NCBI RefSeq assembly: GCF_910594005.1
Contig: NC_057847.1
Location: forward strand, 28,061,001 to 28,125,000
Direction of reading: 5' to 3'
DNA length: 64,000 nt
DNA from: Cervus elaphus
Lineage: Eukaryota; Chordata; Mammalia; Artiodactyla; Cervidae
Shown: piece after piece, positions 37,310-50,489 of the stretch
Layout of the letters: the number at the start of each line of letters is the position of its first letter
Numbering within the stretch: position 1 is the first letter of the stretch
Position numbers and translations under genes: made by a program
Notes under the pieces: model-generated
The model's database searches: none
Told to the model about the DNA's origin: nothing
What the model saw: only the letters and a program-made list of their open reading frames with translations

Positions 37310-37640
37310 AATGGAGAAAGCTGAGTCAGGGCCCACATTACAAATGCTAGGGAGTTTTATCTTGATGGCAACAGAATCACTGATGCATTTGTAGGCAGAG
37401 GGGTTACATGTTCTAATTTTAAGACATATTTTTAGTAGCTGTTTGAAGATGGACAGGTGGGCAAACCAAGAACAGAGGCAGGGAGATCAGTTAGTAATTT
37501 AAGTGAGAAATGATGAGATTAAAGAGGACAATGGGAGCGCTGAGAATAGAGTTGAGAAATATTTATAAGATAGAAACAGTAAGATTCCAGGGCATAGCAC
37601 ACATGAGAACTCTGAGCAGTATTATAATCTGGTTCATTTA
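37310..37640 (+). repeat. Ancient interspersed repeat, family not named
   Basis: The stretch with TTTAGTAGCTGTTTGAAGAT, AGAGGCAGGGAGATCAGTTA and AGTGAGAAATGATGAGATTA resembles a widespread old mammalian repeat. Its apparent continuation lies at about 39540-39870. Confidence 0.35.
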
Positions 37641-37848
37641 ATGAGTTTAGGAGCAAAGTGATAGTCTATAAACACAATTTGAATATAAAAGCAATCAAAT
37701 GTAGAAATTTATGTACTAATTTACTTTTATTGAGCAAAAAGCACAGTCAGTAGACTAAGAGATGACACATTCAAATTAGAATAACTCAAGGAGAGTGCAT
37801 TTACCAAAGGGACCATAATTTCCCCAGATATGAGGAGTTAGGGAAGAA

Positions 37849-38164
37849 CCTAACTAGTCCTGAAAATTCATTGAAATCAGTCCTGAATATTCATTGGAAG
37901 GACTGATGCTGAAGCTGAAACTCCAATACTTTGGCCATCTGATGTGAAGAACTGACTTATTAGAAAGGATCCTGATGCTGGGAAAGATTGAAGGCAGGAA
38001 GAGAAGGGAACGACAGAGGATGAAATGGTTGGATGGCATCTCTGATCTGATGGACATAAGTTTGAGCAAGCTCCAGGTGTTGGTGATGGACAGAGAAACC
38101 TGGTGTGCTTCAGTCCATGGGGTTGCAAAGAGTCGGACACGGCTGAGCGACTGAACTGAACTGA
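37849..38164 (+). repeat. BovB LINE 3' end
   Basis: AAATCAGTCCTGAATATTCA to GGACACGGCTGAGCGACTGA is the BovB end. GGGAAGAA at 37841-37848 and 38165-38172 is the target-site duplication. Confidence 0.9.
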
Positions 38165-38172
38165 GGGAAGAA

Positions 38173-41100
38173 TGATGAATGATACTCAGGAACCAGTGTG
38201 GAACTCAAAGCTGTAGATCTGTCACCAGTCCTGAAGCTTGAAAGATGACAGGAAGGACAATAACGGAATTCCGAGAGGAGAGAAGATTCTAGGGTGTGAA
38301 TTGACTTGAGAGGAGCAGTGACCTTCTAGCCAGGAACCCAGGCAGCTAAGTATATCTTACAGGGAAGCCACTGGGGAATATGTGTCCTGTTGCCACTCTC
38401 ACTGTAATCTTCCTGGGGCTGTCTGTTAGCCAAACCCACTGAGAAGCCAGAGAGCACAGGAGGTGATCCTCCTGAAGCAGAAAGAGGGGTGGAGAAGGAT
38501 AAAGCAGGGGTGGAGGGGTAAAGTACCATATTGGATGACCTGTTAAAGCTGTTTTATTTCAAATAATAGAATAAACACATGTTTCTGGTAGACATCTTTG
38601 CATACTAAATTTTGGATTTCAGCTATTTGTAACTCCTGACTTCATCTCAGGGTAGGTACATGTCATAAAACACTCAACAGAGATTAGAACAGTGCCTACA
38701 AGGAGTGTGTGTGTGTGTATTTTCACTAGTCAAGGGCAATATTTTCCAGGAATGAGAAAAATGTGTATTTTGTCACTTATATAAGAAACTGCATGTGGAA
38801 ATGAGTTAACTGGTACCATAGTTTTAATTAATTCTAATAATAGAATCTTGTTGGGCAACATCTCAACCTTTATTTTGAACTTATTGGATATAGAGGAGGA
38901 AAGGAGATGGAGGCATGTCTTTAAAGGCATTGTATTTTATAGAGATAGATCCATAACTTCCTTTTTTCTCCACCTAAATGCAGAATCATTTAAGAGAGAG
39001 AGGGAGAGAGAGTCGGAGAGAAATGAACTCAGGCAGATGGAGATCACAACATCACCCTATATTGGTAAAGCTGCAGGACACTGTAACCTGGTAATATTCA
39101 CCTTTGAACTAGGGTTAGGGTTAGCCTTGCCTAGTCAGTCACTGACAGCCCTGAACATCACCTGGTCTCCTTGGGGAAAGGAGTACAGCTTCTATAAAGC
39201 TCACATCAGAGAACTGAGAGTGTGCTTTCTTTAAGTACACGGATGCCAAAGGAAACAAGAAGGAATAGAGGAAGAAGGAAACTGATTATACCCAATGTTT
39301 TTTCTCCCAAACCTACCAGTTAGATAATTCTCTCTTCCTCTTTTAGGGAGGAATAAGGGAAGGGATGGGAAGAGGGCAGGAGTGGTACTCTGGAAGAGAT
39401 CTCACGACAAAGAAATGTAAGGTGAGGAGAAAGGAATCTCTCTGCTGATAGAAAGCAGTATCTTAGCTAATGGGATGCTATTAGGAAATATAGAAGAGGT
39501 AAAATTGTGACAGTTTGTGAAACGTTTGCCTTGACAAGCCACTGTACATCCCCATCTTCTCCTTGAGAAGAAGATGGAGATATAGAGCAGGCAGTTGAAT
39601 AAGTGGATCTGGAGCTCAAGAGAGGAATTGGGCTGGAAATGTAGATGTGCAAGTCATATATGTATAGATAAATGAAGATGGATATGGATATGGAAGATGG
39701 ATATGGATAAATGCCTTGAATTCAATGTACATAAAAATAGAAGAGAGCTCTATACAGAGAACACCAGCATTCAAGAAAACAGGTGGAACGAAGTGATTGT
39801 AAAAAGTAATGAAGAAAGATAAGAGTCAAGAGTGGGTGGGATTATGTAATCTACAGATTCCATGAGAAGGAAGCCACTACCTGTTACACTAGGCTGCTCA
39901 AAGTTGTGAAATCATCTTTGACTATGCTCTTCATATCTAACTTGGTCAAAGTCACCTTAGTGAACTAGTTTTAAGAGGAACCCAGTGACTCAATTGGGAT
40001 GAAATAGAACACAGGTGAAGGTATTCAGGAGAAGAGTTTCTGAACTCAAATCAGTGGGGTTTCATTATGCACATTTATAAGGTGATTAACAGTGTAGTGG
40101 GGGAGGGAACACAGAAATTAGGAAAACGTGGGGATTTGCACCACATTGGGAAAATACCTTGATTTAATTTTTCTAGTCTACCCTCAGTTCTGGAACCTCT
40201 GAGAGTATCTGAGTTGGGGTAGAGGTAGTAAGGAGTCATTCAAGAGGGTGGTCTGGACAACTTTATTAACAATGAAATAGGGCCCCACACTTAGAAAAGA
40301 TCCAGAAGTCAATGTCTCTTCTATACCTTATTCATAGAGATTTTTTGATTCAGGCGGTTTAAGGCATTAATCAGCAGTTAACCATCAGTTAATTGAAAAA
40401 GTAAATTATCTATTACATCCAATTTCTCAACCAGACTAGATTATTAAGATGTGTCAAATCATTGATTTTGACACTGTTTTGGATTCTACTTAAAGAAAAA
40501 TCAAAGGAAATACATATATATACAGAGTAAATGGATCATCACACTTGAAGCTAACTCAAAGAAAAGTAAGGTCCATGCCAAAATGCATCTCTGCGTGTGT
40601 GTGCATGCTCATTTCTTAAAATCATTCTTTGACTGACATTTCTTTTATAGGGCTTCAGAATGAAATAACAAAAAAGAAAAATACATGAAACTTATTTTAA
40701 AAAGTGACTATCACATAGTGTCTAATGAACATTTTAAATTATTATTATCGTTATTGCTACCACTATTACTCCCCCCTTTTAGGAACATAGAAATAGAGGA
40801 AATGTGCATGTAGATAGAATCTTTCTCCACTATACTTCCAACAAACAATTTGAGATTTAGAAGTCTCTGGAACAGTAATTTTTGAATTTTTCTGACTCAG
40901 AGAGGCTGGTGAAAAACACAACTTCTCCTTGAGTAAATTCACCTATACACAAAATATTGCACAGATTTTGAAGGAATAAGCCCTTTCAGCATAAGCTCTA
41001 GACTTTCCAGGGTGGTGAGACAGGGAGCCAGTTGCAGTTACTGTAGACAGTGTCTACAAGCACTGTGTTAAGTGTGGGGATAGAACACAGACACATTTAA

Positions 41101-41785
41101 AAAAGATTTTAAAATAGCCACTAACCTCATGCAGCCAACATTCAATGGAATAATAGTGTGTGTCCAGGCCTCTGTTGAACAGTCTGGAAAATGCAAATAT
41201 CTGCAAGGCTGTAGATGTCAGGGTCTCAGATTCTTGAGGTGGAGAAGTATTAGACCAGAGTCATGTTCAAAGTTCAGAGGCACAGGGCCGGGAGCCGGCT
41301 TGCTGGAAGTGGCTACTGAGTGATTATACTTGTTCCCGTAAAGTTGATGATGAATTAAAAATATATTTACTGAGCTGCTGCAGTCAATAAAAGCCCCAAT
41401 TAATGGACCATTAAGGGACTTAACAGTGTAATGGTGAGGAAGACATTCCTGAAAAGTTTAATAATCCCAGATCCTGACACAGCCAGAAAGTCATTAGTCA
41501 TTAATGCCATGTCTGGATCTCAGCTACAAAGTTCTCTATAAGAAAAACCCCTGGCATTTAATAGCACACAAGATTATACTTGATTTGTTATAGAGAGAAA
41601 GATATACCTTTTTAAATGTATTGTTAAATCTCTATGTTTTCAGTTAAGAAAAATGAGCAGAAGGCACTGAGTGAAAATCCACAGCATGATCACGTGCCAA
41701 TTAGATAAGTGTTACCAGTGAATTAAAAAATAACAGAAATGCAAAATTGAACATAGTATTGTGCTGATTAATAAGACTATGACTG
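38173..41785. other. Intergenic, largely repeat-poor, no gene
   Basis: It contains a (GT)n tract near 38707, a GA-rich patch (38994-39015) and a probable second piece of the ancient repeat near 39540-39870. The longest frame (38848-39234) shows no family features. Confidence 0.4.
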
Positions 41786-41789
41786 TGCC

Positions 41790-41978
41790 TATATTGTTTA
41801 GTTGCTAAGTCGTGTCCAACTCTTTTGCAAGCCCATGGGCTGTAGCCTGCCAGGCTCCTTTGCCCATGGGATTTTCGAGGCAAGAATACTGGAATGGGTG
41901 GCCATTTCCTTCTGCTCGAACCTGTGTCTCCTGCATTGGCGGGTGGATTCTTTACCACAGAGCCACCAGGGGAGGCCC
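41790..41978 (-). repeat. Bov-tA SINE
   Basis: GTTGCTAAGTCGTGTCCAAC through TTCTTTACCACAGAGCCACC is the complement of a full Bov-tA unit. Confidence 0.9.
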
Positions 41979-42094
41979 ATCAAGTAATTCAGCTAATTCC
42001 CCGTGCAATGTGTAGCAACTCCTTCAGTGTAAAGCTGCATTGAATCTAGAGAAAATTAAGCATATAGAGTCTCTTCTGCCTTCTTAAATATTTG

Positions 42095-42260
42095 TGCATT
42101 TATTCGTTCATTCAACTGCTGTTTATTGTGAACATCTGTATAAGGTTTAGTGATGGGCACTGGGAAATCATGTGAGCCATACAGTCAAGGCACTCATGAA
42201 TTGTACAGTCCAAACGAATGATCAACTGTGATAAGTACTGGGAAAGAGTTACCTGGTGCA
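42095..42260 (+). repeat. L2-like LINE relic
   Basis: ATTCGTTCATTCAACTGCTG, TAGTGATGGGCACTGGGAAA and a following TACAGTCAAGG-type stretch resemble the L2 3' end. Confidence 0.45.
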
Positions 42261-42459
42261 GCTAACTACAGACTGAAGATCTTTTGAGGTAAGGTGGTCC
42301 AGGGAAGCCCTCTGAGGAGTTAGCTCAACAAAGATCTGAATCATAAAGAAGTCAGTCTTAAAAAGGCAAGCAGGGGAAGAAGGGAAGGGTGGGACTTTTG
42401 GGCTACTTAGCATCTGAATTCCTTTCCTGAATGCCTTCTCTTGAAGCAAGTCTCAGTAA

Positions 42460-43430
42460 GGGTCAGACTTCTCCAAAGTCCACCTACTCTCTTCTCTAGC
42501 CTTCCTGGCAGTTAGGGTTTTGGAATGTGACCCAAGCTTGGTCAGAGTCATTTGTCCACAGCAGTAAAACTAGTGATACCAAGAAGCAGAGTTGAGAATT
42601 TCTTTTGATGGCAATGAGTGCAATAGCAACATTGTTTCTAGAGCAGGGATTCCAGGACAGGATTCCCTTGTCTAAGGGAGCTTGGCACTCAGAGGCAAAG
42701 GCAACAGAGCCCTCTTCAGGCTGGTTCTGGGTGTGATTTTGCCTGAAGTTCTGTATGTCCAGCTCTGCTTTATTTCTCCCTAATCTTCAACATCGTATTG
42801 CAGTCTTCCTGAAAATTCTGGGAGCCACCCAATACATTCCATTTCTCTTAGGCCTCAATCAGCCAGAGTCAGTTTCTGATGATTCCATCTAAAAGTCCTG
42901 ATAGGTTGGAGTACATTGTAGGTAGAGGCATGTGCAATAGTCGTCATAGGAGAGTTAGAGAGAGAGCTTGGAGGAGCGAAGAAAAACCCTGGGAGGCAGC
43001 ATTGGCGAGAAAAGGTGGCTCGTGGATAAGATGGGTGCAGCCAGCAAGCCTGGCAAGAATCAGAGCAAGCAGGCCTCTGGAGCAGAAGTTGGAAATGTGC
43101 TGAGCCTACCTTTTCTCAGGGAGACTCATCTAACTCCTGATGCAACATGTCTCTACTGATGTCTGAGGACTCTGAGGCAGGACTAAAGGGCTCTGGTTGG
43201 GTGGTTGCCACTCTGCTGTGCCAAGGAATTCCAGACCATATTCTACTAAGAAGACTAAGCCTGAACTTGCCATTTCTAACTCTGTGAGATCTCTCTCTCT
43301 CCTTGAAGTACCAAAATGTGTGTCTCTAAAGGCATTTATAGCATTAATTTGGTTATATATTTTTCAGTGTCACATCCATCAATAGACACTAGCTAACTCC
43401 CTGGGGTCACAGTGGAGAGGTGAGATATTT
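42460..43430. other. Intergenic; possible old LTR remnant
   Basis: Text near 42835-42910 (CCATTTCTCTTAGGCCTCAA, CAGCCAGAGTCAGTTTCTGA) resembles the 3' end of MLT/MER-type LTRs. The identification is weak, and there is no gene. Confidence 0.3.
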
Positions 43431-43439
43431 CATGCTTTG

Positions 43440-43620
43440 GATTAAGACAGATCTGAATTTTGGGGTAGGTTCTGTCAATAATAAACTATATGATCTCAGA
43501 CAAGTTGCTTCGCCTCTCAGAAGCACAATTTTCTCATTTGAAAAATGAGAATACCAGTCCCTTGGTGAGGATTATGGCACTGTAAATTACTATGCAGTAC
43601 CCATCACATAGTAGGCACTT
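43440..43620 (+). repeat. MIR SINE relic
   Basis: CAGACAAGTTGCTTCGCCTC followed by CATTTGAAAAATGAGAATAC corresponds to the MIR core and 3' segment (the ACTTAACCTCTCTG.. and TCATCTGTAAAATG region). Confidence 0.6.
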
Positions 43621-43984
43621 TTAATGGCAGTCCTTTTGTTCCTCAGTATTTCATTGAATTGAAGTCTTCTGCAGCTACGAAAATAATATATTAATAAATT
43701 CCTTACTTTTGTGTTTACCTAATTGTAAAGTGCTAATTTAGAAACAAGTAACATATATTGCTTTCTTAGTTAAGAATTTGATCACGAAAATTTCCTTTTT
43801 CTCAGAAATTCCCTAAAAGGTTATTGCCATTTACTCAGTTCACTCCAGCAAAATTACTAACCAAAAAAAAGTTGTTTTTTTTTTTTTTTTAACCTTATAA
43901 TATCCCTACGTGAATATTGTGGAGTACAAGTAAAACACTGTGACCAAAACCACAAGGTAGATTTTGTTCCTTTTGAGAAGCAGC
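43621..43984. other. Intergenic, nothing recognised
   Basis: AT-rich with a T-run at 43875-43891. Its edges show no duplication, so it was not counted as an insertion. Confidence 0.4.
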
Positions 43985-44202
43985 TGTACTAAGTCACTTC
44001 AGCAGTGTCCGGCTCTTTGCAACCCCATGGACTGTCGCCCAACAGGCTCCTCTGTCTATGGGATTCTCCAGGCAAGAATACTGGAGTGGGTTGTCATTTC
44101 CTCCTCCAGGGCATCTTCCCAACCCAGGGATCGAACCCATGTCTCCTGTGGCTCCGGCATTGCAGGCAGATTCTTTACTGCTGAGCCACCGGGGAACCCC
44201 GG
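43985..44202 (-). repeat. Bov-tA SINE
   Basis: GTACTAAGTCACTTCAGCAG to TTTACTGCTGAGCCACCGGG is the complement of a complete unit. The junctions lack a clear duplication. Confidence 0.9.
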
Positions 44203-46540
44203 AGGAATATATTATTCAAATTCTGATTGTCCTAGCCAAAATATTCCCTTATATAATATTCCCTGGGCTTGAGTCTTTTTTCATTCTAAGAACTTGAAAT
44301 CATAGATGCTCTATAGATTTGTCATTGACCAAATATGTAACTCAGCTCTGAAGACATTAAAAACTTTGAAACATTCATTACAAAACAAAAATCCTAGAAC
44401 CTCCCAAGCCCCTTGCTTACTGACTTGCTTAAATAATGTAATCTAATGAATTGAGAGTCTTTTAGAATCCTTCTTTCCTCCTTGCCTCCTGGTCTTTTAA
44501 CATACATTTTCTGATCTCCACTTTCCTCTGATTTCTTTCTTCTGTTTCCTTGATTTTGGCATAGTTTCTCTCCTCATGTCGGGCGATGTGTTGAGGAAAA
44601 AAAGAGGTTATATATGCAAATGCACAATGTTTCCCTTCAAATGGCAAATGAGACAAAGCAGCTAGGATACAGGATTCATTTGTCTTTCTTCCTCTAACTA
44701 CTTTCTGTGAACCACAAGCACTTGCAACCAGTGAGAGACGAGTCAAGGTAGATCTTGATTTATATAAGGGGTTTGATAATGTTTTTGAGAACCTGCGCTC
44801 CTCTCTTTAAAAATTCCCATCTTCTTGGCATTGAAGTAGCACGCTCAACACTGAAAATTCCTACTTAGCCCTGGTGATTGGAGCCTCAAGTGAAAACATT
44901 GTCACAACTTCCCACAGAGGGAAGGGAAGAAGCTTTTATTGCTGCTAAGTACAAATGTGAAAAATAATGAACAACTGAAGAATATTCTTTTGGGATAATC
45001 AGGCACTTGTAGTCATTTCTTGGCATGTTTGCTTTGGAATTCTAATCACTAACAACAGTTCAGATTCTCAGAGAAAAGAGTATCTACCCGTGAAAACCCT
45101 TAGGCAAGACAACTGGAAATGTTTATTGTGAAGAAAAGCAAAAATACAGCAAAATATATCTGCGGCACATGAGAGGAATGCATAAGTGAGCAATGGAACG
45201 TTCTTTTGGTATTGGTCTTGAGGTGCAATTGTTTTAGGATTTAACCAAATCAACTTTGAAAGCATCTTGCCTTCATGTAAAGGGCTTAGTAGGAGGAATC
45301 AATGCTCAATTCTGCTCTATGGTATAAGTTTTACACACAAGTGTAATTGATTTCCAGACCTCCGAAACCAAACTAGTTAATGAGAGTAAATGAAATCCCT
45401 GACTCAACAAACAAACTAATTTAGGGGACTAGCACTACTATTCTATCTTTAACGGTAGGTTTCCGGTGGCCTACAGTTAGGTGAGTGCATTCACCTAACT
45501 TTCTGCCTCCCACATCCACATTTAAGGAGCCATGTGATTTCATTGGGCCCACTCAAATCACATCATCATCATCTTCTTTTAAGATCAGCTGATTAGCAAC
45601 CTTAATTTCATCTGCAACCTTCGTTCCCTTTTGCCATGTAACACAACATATTCACATGTTTTGAAGAGTTAGAATCTGATTTGGCGGGTCCTTATTCTGC
45701 CTATCACACTTCTCAGTCAGACTGTAAACTCCTTAAGTGCCATGTTTTTCTCTGCATTTCTCATAACAAGAATAGGTCTAACTATATTTGCATTTTGATT
45801 GTTTCTTGAACTAATAAAGCTTCTCAAAGGGGTCTAAGGAGTGTTGGTGGTCTTTGACTTCCAGGTATATTGCAAGTTGTATTAAAATTCAAGTCTGAAA
45901 AATATGTAGCTAAAGAACCCTCAACAAGTTGTCTTCACTGCTGATACAAATTTATATTATTTCAGAAAAAAAGAAAAGGAATTTAATGACACTTTTCTAC
46001 AAAAACAAAGGAGTAAGCCAAGAAAGAAGACATAGGGCATGGGAAACAGGGGAGGCAATACAGGGCAGGGGAGAAAGGTGCTCTCAGCATCTAACAGTAC
46101 TGGATACAACCGAGCCTTGTGGGAGCTGGAGAAGGTGCGACTCCAGTGAGATGTCTGTAAGATGATTAAAATGGAACAGCTAGATTACTTGGTGTGTCTG
46201 ATGTACTAGAAGGATACTTACACATCTTTCAGAGAGTTTGGAGATGAATCAGAAAATTAAGCAAATAAAAATAAGAAGCAATTATTGAACCATAAAGAAA
46301 ATGTATTTCCAGAATACTACGTAGCTTCGCTGTGAATAATAATCATTAATAAAATGAATATTGAATTAAGTGACATACTGATTAAATTGACACTGAATAT
46401 TGATTAAAATGAAAATATAAGTACATAGGAGAATAAAGAGAAGATGGTGAGGAGAATATGTGGATAAGAATGAAATTCTCATCTTCTGTAGTAGAAAGTC
46501 AAATAAAATCTGAAACTGAAAAAAAAATCAAGAAATAGTA
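44203..46540. other. Intergenic, no gene
   Basis: Mostly unique-looking AT-rich DNA. 45540-45715 has the feel of an ancient LTR-like repeat (CATCTGCAACCTTCGTTCCC, TTGCCATGTAACACAACATA), and 45716-45830 of L2, both weak. Confidence 0.4.
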
Positions 46541-46557
46541 GCCTAAGAATATTATTT

Positions 46558-46614
46558 AGAAACAAGGATAAAAAAATAATAAAAAATAAATAAAAAAAGA
46601 AAGAAACAAGGATA
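46558..46614. repeat. A-rich-only insertion flanked by 13-bp direct repeats
   Basis: AGAAACAAGGATA occurs at 46558-46570 and 46602-46614. The intervening 31 bases are AAT/AAAT-type A-rich sequence only. Confidence 0.75.
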
Positions 46615-47622
46615 AGCAGCTAAAAGAGCAGATATTTTTGGAGGGGAAGTTTGGGTCAGAGTCCTGGTATTATTGTTTGACTGTTTAAACTACATATGTG
46701 CATTAAATAATTAAAAATTAAAATTAAGACAAAATATGTCTTAACATTTTGAAAAAAATTTTTTTAACAGAAGGGTTATTTATTAAGGCAAAATTCTTTT
46801 ACAAGTTGCCCTCTCTTTCTTCTTCATCTCTTTCTCTTTGTCTATTTTGCATATGGCAAGTAGTCCACAGAAACGTTTATTCTAACCAGATTGATCTTTA
46901 TTTTATTCCCTGATTCTAAAACTGGAAGGACTACAGTATGATTTAGCGTTTAACAAATCAACATGCAGGCCAGGTAAAGGTGATCAGACGGTGCCAGTAC
47001 AAAGTGATCAGGAAGAACTGCACCAGGAATGGCAGGGCATTTCAGGAAGAGTATCTAACAGGGATGAAAAAGAGTACTGATAAGGAAATAATCTGGCTTA
47101 TATTTCTGTCAGACTGAACGATTGGCTGTTACCTAAGCGTGCCATGTTTTCTTTCCAGTTGGTTCTTCATATACATTTATAAACCAAACATAACTAGATT
47201 CATCATTACTGATATTACCTTGGATATCAGAAGATGCTGAGCTACCTAGGCTTGCATTATTAACTCTTTTACTTTATTTCTGGGGGGCTGTCCATGCCTG
47301 CTTTGTAGGATTTTAAGTAACTCCTAAAATGACATATCCAGAGGAGACAATTTAATTCAATTAAGCTTTGGCAAAACCTCTTCCCCACTTCTTGTTCTCT
47401 CTCTGCCTTCTAGTTTAATAATTATGAGCACACAGTTAGGCAATGATTTGTGGGGCAGTGAGACAAGATTTTAAAAATTAGAACTGTCTCAGTAGTTCCA
47501 GCAAATGTGGTTATCCCAGGTTCTCAATTGCGGTTTTTTTTTTTAAGTACCAAGGTAGTTGGGCAAGATTATGGACTTACAGTTTCGTTTTCTTCTACTT
47601 GTTTTTTGAGTTAAGAGGCCCT
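46615..47622. other. Intergenic, nothing recognised
   Basis: AT-rich sequence without exon signals or nameable repeats. Confidence 0.4.
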
Positions 47623-47634
47623 AACCTTCATTAT

Positions 47635-47857
47635 GTGTGTGTGTGTGTGTGTGTGTGTGCTCAGTCTTGTCTGACCCTGTGGGAGTCCTGTAGTCCACCA
47701 GGCTCCTCTGTACATGGAATTTTCAGGCAAGAACACTGGCGTGGGTTGCCATTTCCTTCCCCAGGGGATCTTCCCCATCCCAGGGCTTGAACCCGCATCT
47801 CTTGTGTCTCCTGCATCACAGGTGAATTCTTTACCACTGAGCCAAGTGGGAAGCCCC
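47635..47857 (-). repeat. Bov-tA SINE with (GT)n at its tail
   Basis: A (GT)n tract (47634-47659) precedes TCAGTCTTGTCTGACCCTGT and the rest of a complementary Bov-tA ending GAAGCCCC. AACCTTCATTAT (47623-47634) and AATCTTCATTAT (47858-47869) are the target-site duplication. Confidence 0.92.
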
Positions 47858-48059
47858 AATCTTCATTATACGTTTTCCCATTAAGTCGGGCAGTTTGATT
47901 AATCAACCCCAGGAAGAGGTGTTTGGAAGCAGGAGAAACTGGAGCTACCAGCCCAAAGAAGCTAGTCAAAGAATGGCAGACAGTAGATATAATCAGCCAA
48001 GAGGGCAATGTCTCTCCCTCATACTGACAATATCCCATGACAATGGCTCTGTTCTGTTA

Positions 48060-48145
48060 TAGTTCATTCAATTTTTACTGAGCATCCCAGTGTCTGCCAC
48101 TGTTCTAGATGCTGGGGATACATTTGTGAACACAGTGTTTTAATT
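48060..48145 (+). repeat. L2-like LINE relic
   Basis: ACTGAGCATCCCAGTGTCTG, CACTGTTCTAGATGCTGGGG and GATACATTTGTGAACACAGT match the well-known L2 3' text. Confidence 0.55.
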
Positions 48146-48479
48146 CTGTCCAGTCTTATCTTTTTCAGATGTCGCCACGCAAATTAAGAATACAATTGAA
48201 TTTTCTAACCCCTATTCAAAACCTAGTCCAGCATTCTTACTGGCTTCATTTGACCAAAAACTTCAGAGGAGAGACTTTCCCATGAAATTTGCAATGTCCC
48301 CAGCTTCTGATCCCTCAGGGGGAAGAAGCTTTATTTCTTGGGTAGTTTGTTCTAAGGTGTTCTCCCACCCCACCACCTCTCAGATAAAGGACTAAATTCC
48401 ATGAAAAGCCACAGCTACCCTGAAGGAGAAATCAGTCCCTAATGATATTACACTTGCACAAATTGAAATGGGGTTAAAA

Positions 48480-49480
48480 GCTCAGATTGTGGATTCTTAG
48501 ATTTTTTGCTAAGCTGGAAGCTTTTATGGGCTCACTTTAAATTGAGAGGCAGAGTTTAGATCCTTTTGTTACTTAAGAGACTGAGCAAATTAGCAAGTCC
48601 GAGGCAAATCTTTTTTGATTACTGAACTATTACAAATGCCTCCTGGCCAAAGAATAACCTCTCTCCAGAGGGAAATGTTCAGCAGGACCTTTTGCTTAAA
48701 TTCATAAAATCTGTTAAAGCAAATCTCTCACATTTCCATTAAGTCGGTAAATTACTTCTAGGGGAAAAGGATAAAATGCCGGCAATAAAATGGCTGGACT
48801 ATATTAATGATGGGAGGTGGGGCTGCAAAGGTGGAAGAATTGATGCTACATTTACAGCGCAGAGAATTTCAGGCCTTTTCACGTGTTGAGCTAAATGTAA
48901 ATGATGTCACCTTCTCCTCCCCTAGTGAGAGACAAAGTTATCTGTCCGCAGAGGCTTCACCAAATGCGTTGTGTGGCTGACATTAAAATGACTACAAGGT
49001 TATTTCTTTCCATATCTATCCCCTTGGAAAATTTTTCAAGATTTTATTGTAGATGGGGAAAATGCATAATGCCATGGGAAACAAAGCCCTCACTACATTC
49101 TTGCTACTGGATTATTGCCATTCTATCTCAATGCTGATTGAAACCCAAGATTCGCTATCTGAGCCTTAATGAGATGCTGGCAAATATCTTTCTGCCCCGC
49201 TGGAAATGTAATCTTTCTATTGAACATTTTGTCCCAGTGAATCTCATCTGCAATAGCATTTTGCATTTGAATCAGGGAGGTCAGCGCTTGATAGCAGACC
49301 ATGTGGTGCTGGCTCTGTTCACTTTTGGGTGAAATTGATCCCTGAAGGTGTTGAAAGTACAGCAGTGAGTCATTAACCATAATTATCTCATTGCTTCATG
49401 CAGATGATTAAAGTCATCATACCACTGCCCAATTTGTTGTGTGTCTAAAAATCGGACTTTCCTATAAAAATAACTTGCCA
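48480..49480. promoter_or_regulatory. Candidate conserved non-coding (enhancer-like) element
   Basis: About 1 kb has no recognisable transposon in an otherwise repeat-dense region, with balanced composition and many homeodomain-like TAAT/ATTA, TGATTGA and bZIP-like cores (for example GCCTTAATGAGATG near 49163 and CATTAACCATAATTATC near 49373). The region on the plus strand at 49138-49332 is open but has no protein likeness. Conservation is inferred from appearance only. Confidence 0.35.
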
Positions 49481-50485
49481 ATTTCCGTGTCCACAATGCT
49501 TCCCAAATATATAGAATTAGCATATTGTCTCAATGCATCTAGTATACAGGCATTATATTTACTTAGAGAAACTCATATATGTCATAATAGTTGTCCCTAG
49601 AAGGGTCATATTTTTATACCTTTCATACATTTCTCAGTTTTGCATGAGTGAAGTAGTGCATGCTGTGAACTTAACCTAAAATTTAAAGTTAAAATACTCT
49701 GTCTCTTGTCGAACCATCAGCATTTTCTGTGCCTTTGAACAGAGTTAATCATCAAGCATAATGCTAAATTATACTTTTGTTTCCTAAGGCTGAGATAGCA
49801 GAAAAGGGAGTGTCTAACCAGTGGTTTTTTTATACAGAGTAGAAGCAGCAGCAAAACACATTTACAAATATTTGGCTTGGTAGTTAAATAATTTATTCCA
49901 TATCTGCAAGCAATAAAACATTCCCCTAGAATGCATGTACATACATATATGCATATTTTTAAAGTGAATGTGTGCTACCAAAATATAAAAACTTGCTTTT
50001 CATGCTGTGCTAATATCAAAAGACTGAGCATTTAACTGCTGTGTGGACATGGCTTTGCACATGTAAATCGAAAATTTACATATAAATTTGCACATCAAAA
50101 AGGCCTAGCATATTCTAATTTAAATTCACTTAAATAGTCACAGATTATGGTTCTTTGCAATATGATCAATTTAATAAAAAAATGAATAAAACTACCAGAG
50201 AGATTTGCCTATATTAGTAGAACAAAAAATTTGGTTGCAAACCCAGTCATTGAAATTTTAAGTATTGAAGAAATTCTAGAAAATAAACAGCTGGTAAATG
50301 AATGAATTTCAAGTTTGAGTAAATATAAGACCTAGTACAATTTCAGAGTACTAAACTCATTGTCATCATAATGTAACCTTAAGTAGAGAAAAAGGAAGGG
50401 ACAATTTTGGTATGATGATTTAATAATAGACCAATACAATTTTCTCTAAGTAGAGAAATAAAAATATTTAAATGTGCGTCAAGTT
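49481..50485. other. Intergenic, nothing recognised
   Basis: AT-rich sequence without gene or repeat calls. Confidence 0.4.
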
Positions 50486-50489
50486 TTCG

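Noticed and set aside
38848..39234. 128-codon plus-strand frame as a possible gene
   Set aside because: Contains an ERERERESER run from a GA-rich patch, no domain likeness, no splice or promoter context.
42968..43159. Frame with MGAASKPGKNQSKQA-like peptide in an alternate view, possible processed pseudogene
   Set aside because: No homologous family recognised, and surrounding text looks like an old LTR remnant; too weak to call.
43862..43891. T-run as another poly(A)-only insertion
   Set aside because: No direct repeat on both sides.
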